Shown here: positions 61,821-64,000 of the stretch, in pieces
How the letters are laid out: each line of letters starts with the position of its first letter
Numbering within the stretch: position 1 is the first letter of the stretch
NCBI RefSeq assembly: GCF_009749465.1
Contig: NZ_WBIS01000005.1
Span: 124,001 to 188,000 of the forward strand
Reading direction: 5' to 3'
Source: Agromyces terreus
GTDB lineage: Bacteria > Actinomycetota > Actinomycetes > Actinomycetales > Microbacteriaceae
Length of the DNA: 64,000 nt
The notes under the pieces: generated by a model
Databases searched by the model: none
Told to the model about the DNA's origin: nothing
What the model saw: only the letters and a program-made list of their open reading frames with translations
Position numbers and translations under genes: made by a program

Positions 61821-63196
61821 TTCGCCTCCACCTCCTTCGTGACGATCGGGCGGGGTCGTTTCGGCCCCTTCGACGGGTCGGGCAGTCGGAAGATGGTGCG
61901 CACGAGCGGCGGCGCGGCGATGAAGAGCACGATGAGCGACTGCACGACGAGCACGATGTCGATCGGGACGCCCTCGGCGGCCTGCATCGAGTAGCCGCCG
62001 GCCTTGAACGCGCCGAAGAGGATGCCCGCGAGGAAGATGCCCCACGGCGTCGATCGCCCGAGGAGCGCCACGGTGATGGCGTCGAAGCCGACGCCTGCGT
62101 CGATGCCGGCGGTGAAGCCGGTGGTCACGGTTCCGAGCACCTGGCTGACGCCCGCGAGACCGAGCAGCGCGCCGGAGATGAGCATCGCGTAGACGTACAT
62201 GGACGGCACGTTGATGCCGGCGACGCGTGCGGCGTTGGGGTTCTCGCCCACGGCCCGGAAGCGGAAGCCGAGGCTCGAGCGGGTGAGGATCCACCACACG
62301 AGGATCGTCGCGGCGACGGCGAGCACGAAGCCGAAGTGCAGGTTGTAGCGCGGCCCGAGCAGGTCGAAGAAGATCGCGGTGTCCTTCATGGGCGGCGTCT
62401 TCGGGTTCGACGAGCCTGGGGCCTGGAGCAGGCCGGGCGTGCGCAGCATCCACGACACGAGGTAGAAGGCCACGTAGTTGAGCATGATCGTCACGATGAC
62501 CTCGTGCGCGCCCGTGCGCGCCTTCAGGAGGCCGGCGATGCCGCCCCACAGGGCGCCGCCGAGCAGCCCGCCGATGAGGGCGACGAACATGTGCAGGCCG
62601 ACCGGCAGGTCGAACCCGAACGCGATCCAGCCGGCGACGGATGCCGCGATGAGCATCTGCCCGCGGCCGCCGATGTTGAACATGCCGACCCGGAACGCGA
62701 GCCCGACGCCGAGCCCGCCCGCGATGAGGGGGGTGGCGAAGGTGAGCGTCTCGGTGAGCGGCTTGATGCCGTCGGCGAAGGAGTCGCGACGGAAGTTGTA
62801 GACCGAGCCCTGGAAGAGTGCGACGTAGGCGCCGGACACCGAATCCCAGACGGCCACGATGGTGTCGCCGGGCCGCGCGAAGAAATACACGCTGGCCTTC
62901 TGCACGTTCTCGTCGGTGAAGGCGATCATGATCGCGCCGACGATGAGGGCGAGCACGACCGAGAGCACCGAGATGAGCGCGTTGCCCGTGACGATCTGCT
63001 GCCACATGGTGTGCCAGCGGGACGGCGGCGGCACTTCTTCGGGCGCGGCGACGGCCGGACGGTCGTCGGCGGATGTCGCGGCGTCGGGCGTGGCGGCGGA
63101 TGCCGCGGTGTCGGGCGTGCCGGCGGCGACCGGGGTGGCGGGCTCGCTCGGCTCGACGGGCCCGGACGACCCGTTCGGGTTCTGGGGGTCGCTCAT
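61817..63196 (-). CDS. Nucleoside ABC transporter permease 1
   Basis: The 459-residue product starts with a 60-residue Pro/Ala/Thr-rich cytoplasmic tail, then has about ten helices with the permease marks PLTETLTFATPLIAGGLGVGLAFRVGMFNIGGRGQMLI, GLLKARTGAHEVIVTIMLNYVAFYLV, FRAVGENPNAARVAGINVPSMYVYAMLISGALLGLAG and GFDAITVALLGRSTPWGIFLAGILFGAFKAGG. It is the NupP/BmpC-type partner of the next gene. The ATG at 63196 overlaps the stop of the ATPase gene as ATGA. The disordered tail is not typical of enteric members. Confidence 0.9.
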   Translation of the reverse strand: MSDPQNPNGSSGPVEPSEPATPVAAGTPDTAASAATPDAATSADDRPAVAAPEEVPPPSRWHTMWQQIVTGNALISVLSVVLALIVGAIMIAFTDENVQKASVYFFARPGDTIVAVWDSVSGAYVALFQGSVYNFRRDSFADGIKPLTETLTFATPLIAGGLGVGLAFRVGMFNIGGRGQMLIAASVAGWIAFGFDLPVGLHMFVALIGGLLGGALWGGIAGLLKARTGAHEVIVTIMLNYVAFYLVSWMLRTPGLLQAPGSSNPKTPPMKDTAIFFDLLGPRYNLHFGFVLAVAATILVWWILTRSSLGFRFRAVGENPNAARVAGINVPSMYVYAMLISGALLGLAGVSQVLGTVTTGFTAGIDAGVGFDAITVALLGRSTPWGIFLAGILFGAFKAGGYSMQAAEGVPIDIVLVVQSLIVLFIAAPPLVRTIFRLPDPSKGPKRPRPIVTKEVEAK

Positions 63197-64000
63197 GCTG
63201 CGGCTCCTTCTGCGGGTTCGCCGGCCATCATGAGACCGAGCACGTCGCGCGGGGTGTCGCCGGGCACGATGCCGACGACCCGGCCGCGGTACATCACCAT
63301 GATGCGGTCGGCGAGGGCTGCGACCTCGTCGAGCTCGGTCGACACGACGACCACGGGCACCCCGGCGTCGCGCGTCTCGACGATGCGCTTGTGGATGAAC
63401 TCGATGGATCCGACGTCGACGCCGCGAGTGGGCTGTGCGGCGACGAGGAGCCGCAGTTCGCGGCTGAGCTCTCGGGCGAGCACGACCTTCTGCGCGTTGC
63501 CGCCGGAGAGACGGCCGACCTTCTCGTCGATGCCCTGCGTGCGGACGTCGAACTCGGCGACCTTCTCGCGGGCGAAGTCGGCGAGCGCGGCGCGCTGGAT
63601 GCTGGCCGCCTTCACGAACGGCTCGCCGTCGGAGCGGTCGAGCATGAGGTTCTCGGCGATCGTGAACTCGCCGACGAGGCCGTCTTCGTTGCGGTCCTCG
63701 GGCACGAACCCGACGCCGGCGGAGAGGATCTTGCGCACGCTCTGACCCATGAGCTCGACCCCGTCGAGCACCACGGATCCCCGCACGCGCGTCGCGAGGC
63801 CGACGAGCGCCTCGGTGAGCTCGGTCTGCCCGTTGCCCTGGACGCCGGCGATGGCGAGGATCTCGCCCTTGCGGACCTCGAAGCTCACGTCGTTGACGAC
63901 GAGCTGGCCGATGTGGTCGATGACCGTGAGCCCGGAGACCACGAGTGCGTCGTCGCCGAGCTGCGGCGGGTCCTTCTGCACGGTCAGCTCGACCGCGCGG
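63193..64000 (-). CDS. Nucleoside/simple-sugar ABC transporter ATPase, C-terminal part (runs off right edge)
   Basis: At least 269 residues of the second nucleotide-binding half are present. It shows LAIAGVQGNGQTELTEALVGL (Walker A variant of the second half), SAGVGFVPEDRNEDGLVGEFTIAENLML, the signature GRLSGGNAQKVVLARELS, QPTRGVDVGS and VVVVSTELDEVAALADRIMVMYRGRVVG. The frame is open to the window end, so the first half and the start lie outside. This is the RbsA/MglA-like two-domain ATPase of the BmpB/NupO group, energising the two permeases that follow with ATGA overlap. A lipoprotein binding-protein gene would be expected further upstream. Confidence 0.93.
   Translation of the reverse strand, partial: RAVELTVQKDPPQLGDDALVVSGLTVIDHIGQLVVNDVSFEVRKGEILAIAGVQGNGQTELTEALVGLATRVRGSVVLDGVELMGQSVRKILSAGVGFVPEDRNEDGLVGEFTIAENLMLDRSDGEPFVKAASIQRAALADFAREKVAEFDVRTQGIDEKVGRLSGGNAQKVVLARELSRELRLLVAAQPTRGVDVGSIEFIHKRIVETRDAGVPVVVVSTELDEVAALADRIMVMYRGRVVGIVPGDTPRDVLGLMMAGEPAEGAAA

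Overview
The window is high-GC DNA (roughly 70 percent or more by eye) that is densely coding. It has many GTG and TTG starts, four-base ATGA or GTGA overlaps between neighbouring genes, and many genes whose start lies 6-9 bases after a TANNNT -10 box with no room for a leader. Gene content and order point to an actinobacterium, most likely the family Microbacteriaceae; that placement is inference from protein resemblance, not a search result. I saw no rRNA, tRNA, CRISPR array, transposase or phage gene. The left half (about 1-35.4 kb) is a large cell-surface polysaccharide locus. It holds a Wzx-like flippase, GlfT2-like and GlfT1-like galactofuranosyltransferases, UDP-galactopyranose mutase (glf), UDP-glucose 4-epimerase (galE), about a dozen other glycosyltransferases (several as paralogous pairs), an ABC exporter, an OafA-type acyltransferase, a DUF2304 protein and a large GT-C-like membrane protein. 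Five scattered genes (a UDP-sugar 6-dehydrogenase, a Gfo/Idh oxidoreductase, a DegT aminotransferase, a hexapeptide N-acetyltransferase and a UDP-GlcNAc 2-epimerase) together match every step of the Pseudomonas Wbp route to a UDP-2,3-diacetamido-mannuronic acid. Two paralogous secreted proteins with triple CWB2 wall-binding repeats lie inside the locus. The expected product is a galactofuranose-containing, acidic, acylated wall glycan; a LytR-CpsA-Psr ligase at 35.5-36.9 kb could attach it to peptidoglycan. The right half (about 35.5-64 kb) is a housekeeping block whose order closely follows the M. tuberculosis purE-to-cdd region as I recall it: LCP, purE, purK, gtrA, PH-domain protein, birA, accD, accE, maf, accA, lpdA, punA, pmmB, add, deoA, cdd, followed here by a nucleoside ABC transporter running off the right edge. 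Several things interrupt that backbone: a DarT-like ADP-ribosyltransferase gene, a two-component system with an extra degenerate kinase-like membrane protein and an RNA methyltransferase, an AbiEi/DUF559-type protein, and orphan PTS EIIA and EIIB genes. Non-coding structure is unusually rich. There are three copies of an 87-99 bp palindromic element with near-identical arms and unrelated centres (51.2, 52.4 and 58.6 kb), three short 16-18 bp tandem arrays that each begin at or just after a stop codon (13.65, 43.72 and 44.19-44.27 kb), and a 560 bp gene-free spacer at 43.7-44.3 kb packed with stem-loops that might encode a structured RNA. A probable 14-codon leaderless leader peptide is coupled to the acyltransferase gene at 17.2 kb.
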